From the NCBI GenBank assembly GCA_040766325.1, contig JAXGQR010000003.1, positions 62,001-126,000 of the forward strand: a stretch of 64,000 nucleotides of DNA, given 5' to 3'. The notes under the pieces were generated by a model. That model did no database searches. It had not been told where the DNA came from and worked only from the letters and a program-made list of their open reading frames with translations. Of the stretch, positions 7,982 to 15,645 are shown one piece after another. A program made the translations under genes and the position numbers. Numbering within the stretch: position 1 is the stretch's first letter; each line of letters begins with the position of its first letter. The stretch is from Dehalobacterium sp040766325. GTDB lineage: Bacteria; Bacillota; Dehalobacteriia; Dehalobacteriales; Dehalobacteriaceae.

Positions 7982-9631
7982 TTACAATGCACTCATTCCT
8001 GTTATCGCCAAAATCAGTGCAATGATAACACCTACAACAGCTTCTCCCCCCAACAAACCGGAGGCAATAATCATGCCGTCTCCTTTTTGATCCCATTTAG
8101 GAGCAGCCTTTTGTACGATGAATTTCAGTGCACCGCCCAGGAATGCAGTCGCCGACAGGTAGAAGGGGAGATATACGCCAAGTCCCAAGGTCATCACTGG
8201 AAAATTGATGACATATAACAGACAGCCTAACACAAGGCCAATTAAGAAGGAGGTCAAATGAGGGATCCCCCCTACCATGGCTGCCACCATACTCGCCTGG
8301 GGGGCAATAAAATAATCAGGGTTACCAAAGGAGGCGGGACCGTAAGCCGCAAGAATCACGTAAAACACAGCCACAGAAACAAAGGAACCAACCATGCCAC
8401 CGATACATTCCCCCATCCATTGAGCTTTTGGATCGGTATGTAAGATGTGTCCCGCTTTAAAATCATTCATGATATCTCCTGCCAGTCCACAAGCGATGGC
8501 CACAACAGCTGCGACCATAAAAGCTTCTACTTGACCGAGATGGGAAACAACTTTTGCTGCCAAAAGAACGATGATTGCGAAAACTTCCATAGGATTGATT
8601 CCGGACTGTCCCACAATTTGGGCAGACATAGAAGTTGCAAGCCAAACCCCAAGAATCGCAATGATACTTGCGCCCAGACCCATATTACAAAGTGTAGTCA
8701 AAATTAGAGCGATGATGACTATAACCATAGGTGCCCAGTTTAGATTCATAAAACCATCACCACGAGAATTTTTGCTAAACATCGGTCCGAATATTTCTTT
8801 TGCTTTGGGGATAATCCCCTTTATAATAATGCCTATTCCGGTTCCGACCATTAAACCAATGCCTAATGATGATTTGATTCCGGGAGCCGTTCCTACATCC
8901 CACCAACCCCAGGATGTTCCCCCCAAAATAATTACAAAATCACCAATGATGGCCCCGAGAAACCAAACGCCGATGAAAAGAGGTCCAATGATATATCCTA
9001 CTGCCAACAACATTGGGGACAGCCAGATCCCTGCATAGATGCCTTTGCCTGCCAGGCTGGAATTAATGACGCTGTCCGGTATTGCTTTAAACCAGTCTCT
9101 GACCACGGTAAACAAAGCAGCGATAACTAAGGAGGCAAAAAGCTTAATTGACTTTTGCCCACCCTCATCCCCTACAATCAAGGTTTCCGCTGCAGCCTGT
9201 CCCATGGGATAGGGCAGTTCTTTGGTGACAACAAAGTATTTTCTGATCAGTGCGGTAAAAATCAATCCCAGAATAACACCGCTTAAAACTGCCGCATATA
9301 GAGCCAAGATGCTGAGTTCCGCTTTGGAATCAAGCATATAAATCCCCGGAATGGTGAAGGCCAGACCTCCCGCCGTCATGGCTCCGGCAGACATGGCAGT
9401 ATGGGTAACATTGATCTCATTTATATTTGTGTTCCCTAACCCTTTAAGACTGAACATAGAAGCAAGAGCGACAAAAATAATCGGCCAAGGAAGGGCGCCC
9501 AATTTTAGCGCAACATACATGGAACTCATGGTGAGTATGGTTGCTCCGACTGATCCAATGAACATGCCTCGAAAAGTGAACTGCTCCCCAAAGGACGCGG
9601 CATACTTGATTCCTTTATGATTCTCTGACAT
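7982..9631 (-). CDS. OPT family oligopeptide transporter
   Basis: This polytopic membrane protein of 549 residues has about 14 hydrophobic segments. The N-terminal block TFRGMFIGSVGATILTMSS and the segment NEINVTHTAMSAGAMTAGG are characteristic of bacterial OPT/YSL transporters, which are proton-coupled importers of small peptides or metal chelates. The motif ELPYPMGQAAAETL, with its conserved P-x-P/G and E residues, is also present. The start ATG is 8 bases after AAAGGAG. It likely forms one transcription unit with the P1 peptidase, which would process imported peptides. The substrate is not determinable from sequence. Confidence 0.88.
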   Translation of the reverse strand: MSENHKGIKYAASFGEQFTFRGMFIGSVGATILTMSSMYVALKLGALPWPIIFVALASMFSLKGLGNTNINEINVTHTAMSAGAMTAGGLAFTIPGIYMLDSKAELSILALYAAVLSGVILGLIFTALIRKYFVVTKELPYPMGQAAAETLIVGDEGGQKSIKLFASLVIAALFTVVRDWFKAIPDSVINSSLAGKGIYAGIWLSPMLLAVGYIIGPLFIGVWFLGAIIGDFVIILGGTSWGWWDVGTAPGIKSSLGIGLMVGTGIGIIIKGIIPKAKEIFGPMFSKNSRGDGFMNLNWAPMVIVIIALILTTLCNMGLGASIIAILGVWLATSMSAQIVGQSGINPMEVFAIIVLLAAKVVSHLGQVEAFMVAAVVAIACGLAGDIMNDFKAGHILHTDPKAQWMGECIGGMVGSFVSVAVFYVILAAYGPASFGNPDYFIAPQASMVAAMVGGIPHLTSFLIGLVLGCLLYVINFPVMTLGLGVYLPFYLSATAFLGGALKFIVQKAAPKWDQKGDGMIIASGLLGGEAVVGVIIALILAITGMSAL

Positions 9632-9810
9632 TAGACTTCTCCTTTAAAAAATTCATCCTTTTCACATGATCACCTGTCCGGTTAACAATTTGCTTATCCC
9701 AAATAATTTAATTGATTCTATCATATTCAACGAAAAACCTTTATTTTTTTCTATTTTTCTTTTTAAAACTTTGGCTTAGGCCAGCATTATACTTTCTTTC
9801 AAAAGTATTA

Positions 9811-9858
9811 AAAACGCTGACTTCAGCGGGCATAAGATTTGCTCAGTCAGCGTTTTTT
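9811..9858 (-). terminator. Rho-independent terminator of the DUF1657 gene
   Basis: Inverted arms AAAACGCTGAC (9811-9821) and GTCAGCGTTTT (9846-9856) surround a 24-base loop. Read on the minus strand, the stem closes with a T run just after the DUF1657 stop codon. Confidence 0.75.
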
Positions 9859-9863
9859 ATACT

Positions 9864-10070
9864 TTAAAACCCTTTGTATTGTGGTTCTTGTTGTTCAATT
9901 TGTTGGACTCTTCCTTGCAATTGGTCTACAACTTGCTGTGTGGTCTGGGCAGCATTTTGAAATAAGGTTTTCGCTTCTTGGTTTTGGCTGCTTAAGGCAA
10001 ATTGTTCTAAGCTGGCTTGAGCACTTTTTAATGAAGCGAGACATGTTTTTACATCAGACGAAACTGTCAA
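9864..10070 (-). CDS. DUF1657 small sporulation-associated protein
   Basis: This 68-residue helical protein belongs to the DUF1657 family. The family signature is clear: a TVSSDVKTCLASLKSAQ start, a central LEQFAL and the terminal EPQYKGF. Start is a TTG with GAGGTG 8 bases upstream. DUF1657 genes accompany spoVA-type operons in Bacillus and Clostridia (for example the spoVA-2mob context) and are thought to act in spores, with the molecular role unknown. Here it lies divergently beside the YetF-spoVACDE operon. The 150-base gap between them probably holds both promoters, but I could not identify a convincing sigma-G site. Confidence 0.85.
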   Translation of the reverse strand: MTVSSDVKTCLASLKSAQASLEQFALSSQNQEAKTLFQNAAQTTQQVVDQLQGRVQQIEQQEPQYKGF

Positions 10071-10219
10071 TTTATTGTCACCTCACTTTCTACTTTATCT
10101 AGATATTATTTGGTAACATTGTTAAATTAATAGTTGGTATTATATGGTATCTAATACAAGCATGAATCTTGCCTCATATTGAAATAATATCATGAGTAAG
10201 TTATTTTGGAGGTCTCTTT

Positions 10220-11080
10220 ATGCCACAATGGATAGAAATTATTTGGCGCACTATTTTGGTAGTCATTGTTCTTTTTACTTTAACAAAAATATTAGGTAAG
10301 AGGCAGCTTGGCGAGCTCTCTTATTTTGAATATATCACTGGTATAACCATCGGCAGCATTGCAGCCTCAATCTCTTTTGATATGGATATAACCTGGTATT
10401 ATGGAATTCTTGCCATGGTAGTATGGACTGCGGTGGTCTATGGTTTAGAATTTATCTCCTTAAAAAGTAAATTTGCCCGAGATATCATTGAAGGCAAAGG
10501 AGTTGTCCTTATTAAGGACGGTAAAATTATGGAGGATAACTTAACAAAGCTTCATCTTACAACCGATGATCTCCTGGAGGAATTGCGGGGGAAAAATGCT
10601 TTTAAAGTAGCGGATGTGGAATTTGCCGTATTAGAAGCGAATGGAAAATTTAACGTGCTCTTAAAAAAAGAAAACCAACCCTTGACCCCTAAACACTTAG
10701 GCATTAAAACTACGCCTGAACAAGAACCACAAACAGTGATTATCGATGGTAACATCATGGATGAACCCCTGGCCACTATCGGATTAAGCCGTCAGTGGCT
10801 CCATACGGAACTCGAAAAAAGTGGAGTCACCTTAGAAAATGTTTATTTGGGACAGGTTGATGCTTTTGGACAGTTATTTATTGATTGCTACGATGATAAA
10901 CTACAACTTCCCCAATTCCAGGAAAAAGCCCGACTGTTGGCAGTCCTGAAAAAATGCGAAGCCGATATTGAAATGTTTGGTCTAAGCAGTAAAGATAGAG
11001 CGGCCAAAAAAATCTATGAGGAATGCTTAGAGCAACTTCAAAGCGTCATTTCCTCTGTTCGGCCAGTATTATCTAAATAA
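10220..11080 (+). CDS. YetF-like DUF421 membrane protein with C-terminal DUF1657-like tail
   Basis: Residues 1 to about 75 hold three membrane helices (IWRTILVVIVLFTLTKILGK and following). Residues 80-215 form the cytoplasmic DUF421/YetF domain, with KGVVLIKDGKI and the LLEELRGKNAFKVADVEFAV motif. B. subtilis YetF is about 230 residues, but this one is 286. The extra C-terminal 60 residues (LLAVLKKCEADIEMFGLSSK onward) line up residue for residue with the helical pattern of the adjacent DUF1657 protein, so a fusion is likely (inference by eye). GGAGG is 8 bases before the ATG. It opens the spoVA operon and ends 11 bases before spoVAC. Confidence 0.85.
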   Translation: MPQWIEIIWRTILVVIVLFTLTKILGKRQLGELSYFEYITGITIGSIAASISFDMDITWYYGILAMVVWTAVVYGLEFISLKSKFARDIIEGKGVVLIKDGKIMEDNLTKLHLTTDDLLEELRGKNAFKVADVEFAVLEANGKFNVLLKKENQPLTPKHLGIKTTPEQEPQTVIIDGNIMDEPLATIGLSRQWLHTELEKSGVTLENVYLGQVDAFGQLFIDCYDDKLQLPQFQEKARLLAVLKKCEADIEMFGLSSKDRAAKKIYEECLEQLQSVISSVRPVLSK

Positions 11081-11091
11081 GGAGAACAATA

Positions 11092-11577
11092 ATGACTGAT
11101 AAGAAAAAGAAAAATTTAACTCCTGTTCAACAAGATTATCAAAAATTAGCTCAAAAAAGAGAACCAAAAAGACCTGTTTTTTCTAATTGTTTCCATGCGT
11201 TTATAGCGGGAGGTGTGATTTGTTTAATCGGCCAGGGGATTCAAGAATCCTTTATTCGGTGGGGTGGCTTCCCTCAAAAAGAAGCAGGTAACCCTACTGT
11301 TGCCGTTTTAATTATTTTGTCAACGATACTAACTACCATGGGTGTATATGACAAAATTGCTCAATGGGCCGGAGCCGGCACGGCTGTTCCGGTAACCGGT
11401 TTTGCCAATACCATGACCTCCTCTGCCCTTGAACATAAAAGCGAAGGTATGATTTTAGGCGTTGGTGGAAAAATGTTTGAGTTGGCCGGTTCTGTTATTG
11501 TCTTTGGAACAATAGCCGCTTTTGTCATGGCGATCCTGCATTGGTTATTTAACCCTAATATCGGAGGATTGATGTAA
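11092..11577 (+). CDS. spoVAC: Stage V sporulation protein AC
   Basis: The 161 residues include a basic N-terminus and about four membrane helices. SpoVAC is the inner-membrane channel component for calcium dipicolinate movement in spores. The family pattern is visible: FHAFIAGGVICLIGQ, then WAGAGTAVPVTGFANTM, and GGKMFELAGSVI. The length equals that of the family. It is followed after one base by spoVAD, and GGAGAA precedes the ATG. The co-directional YetF-AC-AD-AE order is the one found in spoVA operons of sporulating Firmicutes, so expression in the forespore under sigma-G is expected, although no site was confirmed. Confidence 0.93.
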   Translation: MTDKKKKNLTPVQQDYQKLAQKREPKRPVFSNCFHAFIAGGVICLIGQGIQESFIRWGGFPQKEAGNPTVAVLIILSTILTTMGVYDKIAQWAGAGTAVPVTGFANTMTSSALEHKSEGMILGVGGKMFELAGSVIVFGTIAAFVMAILHWLFNPNIGGLM

Positions 11578-11578
11578 T

Positions 11579-12592
11579 ATGCTCCAAGGTTATCAAAGCT
11601 TGGTCTTGAAAAACCAACCCACAATCGTAGGTACGGCTACCGTGGTAGGACCCTTTGAAGGTCAGGGGCCTCTGGCAAATGATTTTGACATTATTCATGG
11701 TGATTTAATGCTCGGGCAAGATAGTTGGGAGAAAGCAGAAAGAACATTGTTGGAAGAATCAAATCAGCTGGCTATTGAAAATGCCGGTTTAACTAAAGAA
11801 GAAATTAACTTTTATATCGGCGGGGATCTCATGAATCAAATTATCAGCAGCAGTTTTGCCGCCAGAACCTTGTCTATCCCTTACATCGGCATCTTTGGCG
11901 CCTGCTCCAGCTCTATGGAAAGTTTGTCTTTGGCTTCATTGATGATTGATTCCGGTTCTGCCAATTACGTTTTAGCCTCAGCCTGCAGCCATAACGCCAG
12001 TGCAGAAAAGCAGTTTCGCTACCCCACGGAATACGGTTCTCAAAAACCGCCTACGGCTCAGTTCACCGTCACAGGATCCGGATCGGCTGTGCTGGCCAGA
12101 GAAGGAAAAGGCCCCAAAGTTACAGCTGTAACTATCGGTCGCGTGATCGATATGGGGATCACAGATCCTTTTAATATGGGTGCAGCCATGGCCCCGGCAG
12201 CGGTTGATACAATTCAAGCACATCTGCGAGACCTACAGATTAGCCCCCAGTATTATGATTTAATCGTAACGGGGGATCTTGCTCAATTAGGCTATCAATT
12301 GGCCTGTGACTTATTTGAAAAACATAAGATTCCCATCAATAAGACTCTGTATTATGACTGCGGCATGATGATTTACGATTACGAAAAACAAAAGGTACAA
12401 TCAGGAGCAAGTGGCTGCGGCTGTTCGGCGGTGGTAACCTATGGAAATCTACTAAAAAGACTGCAAAAAGGTGAATTTAACCGAATCCTGGTTGTTGCCA
12501 CCGGTGCCCTCTTATCTCCCCTATCTTTTCAACAGGGTGAAAGTATTCCAGGTATTGCCCATGCAGTAGCGATCCACAGAGGGGAGGTGTAA
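11579..12592 (+). CDS. spoVAD: Stage V sporulation protein AD
   Basis: This 337-residue protein has a thiolase-like fold. SpoVAD binds dipicolinic acid and works with SpoVAC and SpoVAE in its uptake and release. The thiolase-type loop is visible as GACSSSMESLSLAS (about residues 101-114), and the N-terminal GTATVVGPFEGQGPLA and C-terminal CGCSAVVTYG stretches are family-typical. GGAGG lies at the end of spoVAC, upstream of the ATG. The next gene, spoVAE, begins four bases after the stop, so the two are translated together. Confidence 0.93.
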   Translation: MLQGYQSLVLKNQPTIVGTATVVGPFEGQGPLANDFDIIHGDLMLGQDSWEKAERTLLEESNQLAIENAGLTKEEINFYIGGDLMNQIISSSFAARTLSIPYIGIFGACSSSMESLSLASLMIDSGSANYVLASACSHNASAEKQFRYPTEYGSQKPPTAQFTVTGSGSAVLAREGKGPKVTAVTIGRVIDMGITDPFNMGAAMAPAAVDTIQAHLRDLQISPQYYDLIVTGDLAQLGYQLACDLFEKHKIPINKTLYYDCGMMIYDYEKQKVQSGASGCGCSAVVTYGNLLKRLQKGEFNRILVVATGALLSPLSFQQGESIPGIAHAVAIHRGEV

Positions 12593-12595
12593 GCT

Positions 12596-12950
12596 TTGTT
12601 AATGAACTTTTTTTGGGCCTTTGTCACCGGTGGCTTGATTTGTGTTTTGGGACAGATTTTATTCGATGTGTTTAAACTGACACCTGCCCATACTATGAGC
12701 TTTTTAGTAGTGTTAGGTGCCATCGCCGGAGGATTAGGTCTTTATCAGCCCTTTATTGAATTTGCCGGAGCCGGAGCCACAGTTCCGATTTGCAGTTTGG
12801 TAACTCTTTATTTCAGGAGCACTGCAAGAATTAAAAACAAACGGTCTTGTCGGTATCATTACCGGGATCTTTGAAATAACCAGTGCCGGAATTTCTTCGC
12901 AAATCATCTTTTCCTTTTTTGCCGCTTTGTTTTTTAAACCGAGAGGCTAG
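12596..12950 (+). pseudogene. spoVAE: Stage V sporulation protein AE, two frameshifts
   Basis: Reading from the TTG at 12596 (GGGAGG upstream; an in-frame ATG follows at 12602) gives a normal SpoVAE N-terminus, including VTGGLICVLGQ and FIEFAGAGATVPI. The frame then derails. One base is missing near 12795 (after ATTTGCAG) and one near 12817 (CAGGAGCA where CAGGGAGCA is expected). Restoring both yields F-G-N-S-L-F-Q-G-A-L-Q-E-L, then VGIITGIFEITSAGISS, ending at the TAG at 12948-12950, a full-length protein of about 118 residues. Both losses lie within 22 bases. It is either a real double mutation that would cripple dipicolinate handling or a consensus error. Confidence 0.85.
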
Positions 12951-13057
12951 ATTGGCCCTGTACTTTTCCTTTAGTCCCATTAATACCCACATTTTTGTGT
13001 AATTTCTTATATTCAAACGGGCAATACTATAATTATCTTATAAAAGGAGGATTATTG

Positions 13058-13276
13058 ATGCGTGATTTAACACCGGGAGAAATGCTTTCTATTAGGGAAA
13101 TGCTTACTGCAGAAACAACGGGGCTTGTAGGTCTCAAAACAATGCAACCTTTGATATCTGATGAAAATCTCAAAAGTGCCTGTGATGCAGGGATACAGGC
13201 GGCAGAAGCCAGAATCAGATCCATGCAACAGTTTTTGCAAGAAAACCAAGTAATTACTTTTGGGGAGGTGCAGTAA
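13058..13276 (+). CDS. Small CotF-like spore coat-type protein
   Basis: This 72-residue helical protein starts at an ATG 7 bases after AAAGGAGG; an earlier in-frame start at 12995 has no such site. The sequence RDLTPGEMLSIREMLTAETT and the QAAEARIRSMQQFLQEN tail resemble the short first partner of CotF-type coat gene pairs. It ends one base before the Coat_F gene, so the two form a unit. Assignment as a coat protein rests on this pairing and weak similarity. An alternative is an unrelated small sporulation protein. Confidence 0.6.
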   Translation: MRDLTPGEMLSIREMLTAETTGLVGLKTMQPLISDENLKSACDAGIQAAEARIRSMQQFLQENQVITFGEVQ

Positions 13277-13576
13277 ATGAGTGCCATGAGAGATTTCTTT
13301 GGTAATGATTCATTAACTGACGGTAAGTATGTTGCCCTAAGTATGCTAGGTAGTTCAAAAGCCGCCGCCTCAGGATACTTAATGGCGACTTTGGAGTCTG
13401 CAACACCGGAAGTTCGTCACCTTTTTTCAAGTTTCTGCACCCAAATAACTCAATCACATGAGGCCTTAACCAATCTTGTTATCGACCGAGGTTGGTATCA
13501 AGCTTATGGCAATCCTAAGAGCCAATTAAATGAAGTTGTGACTGATTCTCAAAAAATAATCTCGCAACATTCATAA
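13277..13576 (+). CDS. Spore coat protein, CotF family
   Basis: The 99 residues match the Coat_F domain: a helical bundle with LTDGKYVALSMLGSSK, then HEALTNLVIDRGWYQAYG, where the G-W-Y-Q-A/P-Y motif is the most conserved feature of the family. The RBS GGGGAGG lies within the end of the preceding gene, and the ATG directly follows that gene's stop. It probably lies in the same sporulation cluster as spoVA and is followed by a strong bidirectional terminator. Confidence 0.83.
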   Translation: MSAMRDFFGNDSLTDGKYVALSMLGSSKAAASGYLMATLESATPEVRHLFSSFCTQITQSHEALTNLVIDRGWYQAYGNPKSQLNEVVTDSQKIISQHS

Positions 13577-13630
13577 ATAATTGGCAATCACAAGAATTGT
13601 TCTTTACAGCGGTCAATCAAAGTTTTTCTA

Positions 13631-13677
13631 AAAATTGGCTCAACAGTCAGCAAACAGCTGACTGTTGAGCCAATTTT
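13631..13677. terminator. Bidirectional terminator between coat and [2Fe-2S] genes
   Basis: This is a perfect 21-base inverted repeat (13631-13651 and 13657-13677) with a 5-base loop, flanked by A and T tracts on both sides. It sits between convergent genes and would stop transcription in both directions. Confidence 0.9.
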
Positions 13678-13683
13678 AAAACT

Positions 13684-14028
13684 TTACCTTCCCAAATCAA
13701 TAATGTTTTGGATAAGAACCTTACATTTCCCACATTCTTCGCCGGTTTCTTCATCTAAGCCAGTTCCGGCACCTGTTTTTTCCCCTATCTTCTCTACTGT
13801 ATCAGCACCATTTTTAATTGCATTTACTACAGTTTCCAGAGAAACTTTCTTACAACCACAAACCGAAGAAAGAATAGAGTTTAATTCACTTTTACACCCT
13901 TCACATTCAGCACAAACACCTGAGAGTTCAACTAGTTCATCAATACTTCTTGCGCCGGAACTCATTGCTTTTCTAATTGAAAGGTAATCAACATTATTTT
14001 TGGTACAAATTACTCTGTTTTTTGCCAT
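13684..14028 (-). CDS. Tandem BFD-like [2Fe-2S]-binding protein
   Basis: The 114 residues contain two copies of the bacterioferritin-associated-ferredoxin-like (Fer2_BFD) fold. The first has C8 near the start and a CAECEGC pair around residues 39-45. The second has VCGC near 58-61 and the closing ECGKC at about 98-102, separated by VVNAIKNGADTVEKI, the usual V-x-x-A-I-x-x-G helix. Each copy supplies about four cysteines for one cluster. Such stand-alone proteins may donate or hold clusters or electrons; the partner is unknown. It is monocistronic and lies between a terminator and the SLC13 gene. Confidence 0.75.
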   Translation of the reverse strand: MAKNRVICTKNNVDYLSIRKAMSSGARSIDELVELSGVCAECEGCKSELNSILSSVCGCKKVSLETVVNAIKNGADTVEKIGEKTGAGTGLDEETGEECGKCKVLIQNIIDLGR

Positions 14029-14138
14029 ATTTCAATATCTCCTTCACGGGTATTTTTTAATAAGTATACCATCATCATCTTATCATAACAAATTAAGAGG
14101 AAATATCTGCCAGATAATACATCTAATTGGATATTGGA

Positions 14139-15554
14139 TTAAAGGAGACCACTATTGATCCACAAGGGAACTGCAAATAAAAGTGCAATCATACAAGCAA
14201 TAAAATAAACCACCCCATATTTTGCCAGATGAGAACTTGTCCACCCACTCTCTTTGGCAATACTTTGTGACATCAAAGCCCACATATTCTGATAGGCTAA
14301 AAAGAAAGAATTACCTGCCATGATGTAAATGGTGATCCACACCATGGGACTGATTCCATACGCCTGAGAAACAGCAGGCAAAACTGGGGTTAAAATGGCC
14401 ATGGTGGGAATGAGGAGGGCAATATCGATAAAACGCACAAGAAATATTATGATCGTCATGACGTATACGAAGAGCCAAGGATTACCCGCAATTGGAGCAA
14501 TCGCCGGCACAATAATCCCGGAAATCCATTCGGTAAGTCCCGTTACTCCAAATACTTGTCCTAAGCTTAAAGCCATACCAATAAATACTACCAAATCCCA
14601 GCTGATTCCGCTGCTAAATTCCTTGGTTTCTAACACTCCGGTAGCAAAAAAGGCGCATAGAGCAATCAGGCATACCGCCGGATCAGGAATACCATGAAGC
14701 TTATTGGTTAAAAAGAAGATAAACACAGTAAGGAGAATGACACCCGTGAATTTTTCCTGGGTAGTAAGGGGCTCCTTTTGTGCTAATTTCAATGAATCAA
14801 TGGCATCTTGGGACAATTTTTCTGAGGGTTTTAAAACAATGTAGCCGCCGATTACTAGAATCAATGTGGTGATTTCCATCGGAAGCAGTACTGCCTTCCA
14901 CCAGCTTTCAAAGGTGATCAATCCATTCAATTCAGGTACGGCATTAAACAGCCCTTGAATAATGGGGCCCCAAAGAGAACCACTGAGCCAACCGCTGCCG
15001 GGAAGAAGTGCCGTCGTAAAGGCAGTAAGTTGAATCAGAGAGTTGCCTTTTGAGCCCTTTTCCAGATTAAAAAGGTCACAACAATGAACAGCAATGGGCA
15101 TAATAATCGCGACCCTTACAGTAATGGAAGGGGTTAAAACACTAAGGGCCACACCTATCAGCACCCAAGCAAAGATCATTGAGGAATAGCGAGGCTTAAA
15201 CAGCTGAATAATGGCCAAAGCAATACGTTTACCCAATCCCGTTTTTAACAATACGTAGCCGAAAAACAGAGCAGGAATTAATGTCCAGATCGCTGTTTGG
15301 GTGAATCCGGAAAATATAACTGAGGGATTTATTTCCAATATCAACAAGCCGATGGCCAGCACAGCCCCACCCATAGAGAGAGGCAAATTGAAAGGCTTGA
15401 AAATCCATATACCTAAGGTAATTAACAGTATCCCTAGAACCATTTGTCCCGTGTCATTAAGTTCCGGAGAAAAAGGTTTAGTCAATATGATTATAACTGC
15501 CAATATCAGGAAAACACCCCAACCACCGTATACTGTCAAATTCTTTTTGCTCAC
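14139..15554 (-). CDS. SLC13/DASS family anion permease
   Basis: This is a 471-residue membrane protein with about 12 hydrophobic helices. The first half includes ILEINPSVIFSGFTQTAIW and the segment SVLTPSITVRVAIIMPIA, resembling the S-N-T type substrate motif region of DASS transporters. The second half has FIGMALSLGQVFGVTGL. Family members carry di- or tricarboxylates, sulfate or similar anions with sodium or by exchange. The specificity is not evident here. GGAGAG precedes the ATG. It stands alone, with DUF4153 upstream on the same strand after 90 bases, so co-transcription is possible. Confidence 0.8.
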   Translation of the reverse strand: MSKKNLTVYGGWGVFLILAVIIILTKPFSPELNDTGQMVLGILLITLGIWIFKPFNLPLSMGGAVLAIGLLILEINPSVIFSGFTQTAIWTLIPALFFGYVLLKTGLGKRIALAIIQLFKPRYSSMIFAWVLIGVALSVLTPSITVRVAIIMPIAVHCCDLFNLEKGSKGNSLIQLTAFTTALLPGSGWLSGSLWGPIIQGLFNAVPELNGLITFESWWKAVLLPMEITTLILVIGGYIVLKPSEKLSQDAIDSLKLAQKEPLTTQEKFTGVILLTVFIFFLTNKLHGIPDPAVCLIALCAFFATGVLETKEFSSGISWDLVVFIGMALSLGQVFGVTGLTEWISGIIVPAIAPIAGNPWLFVYVMTIIIFLVRFIDIALLIPTMAILTPVLPAVSQAYGISPMVWITIYIMAGNSFFLAYQNMWALMSQSIAKESGWTSSHLAKYGVVYFIACMIALLFAVPLWINSGLL

Positions 15555-15645
15555 CTTGAAATCCTCTCCTGTTACGTTGATTTGTTAGCTACCTTACCTT
15601 CAGGAAGGTTCTTTTAACGCAAATGTTCCCAAATAATACCATGAC

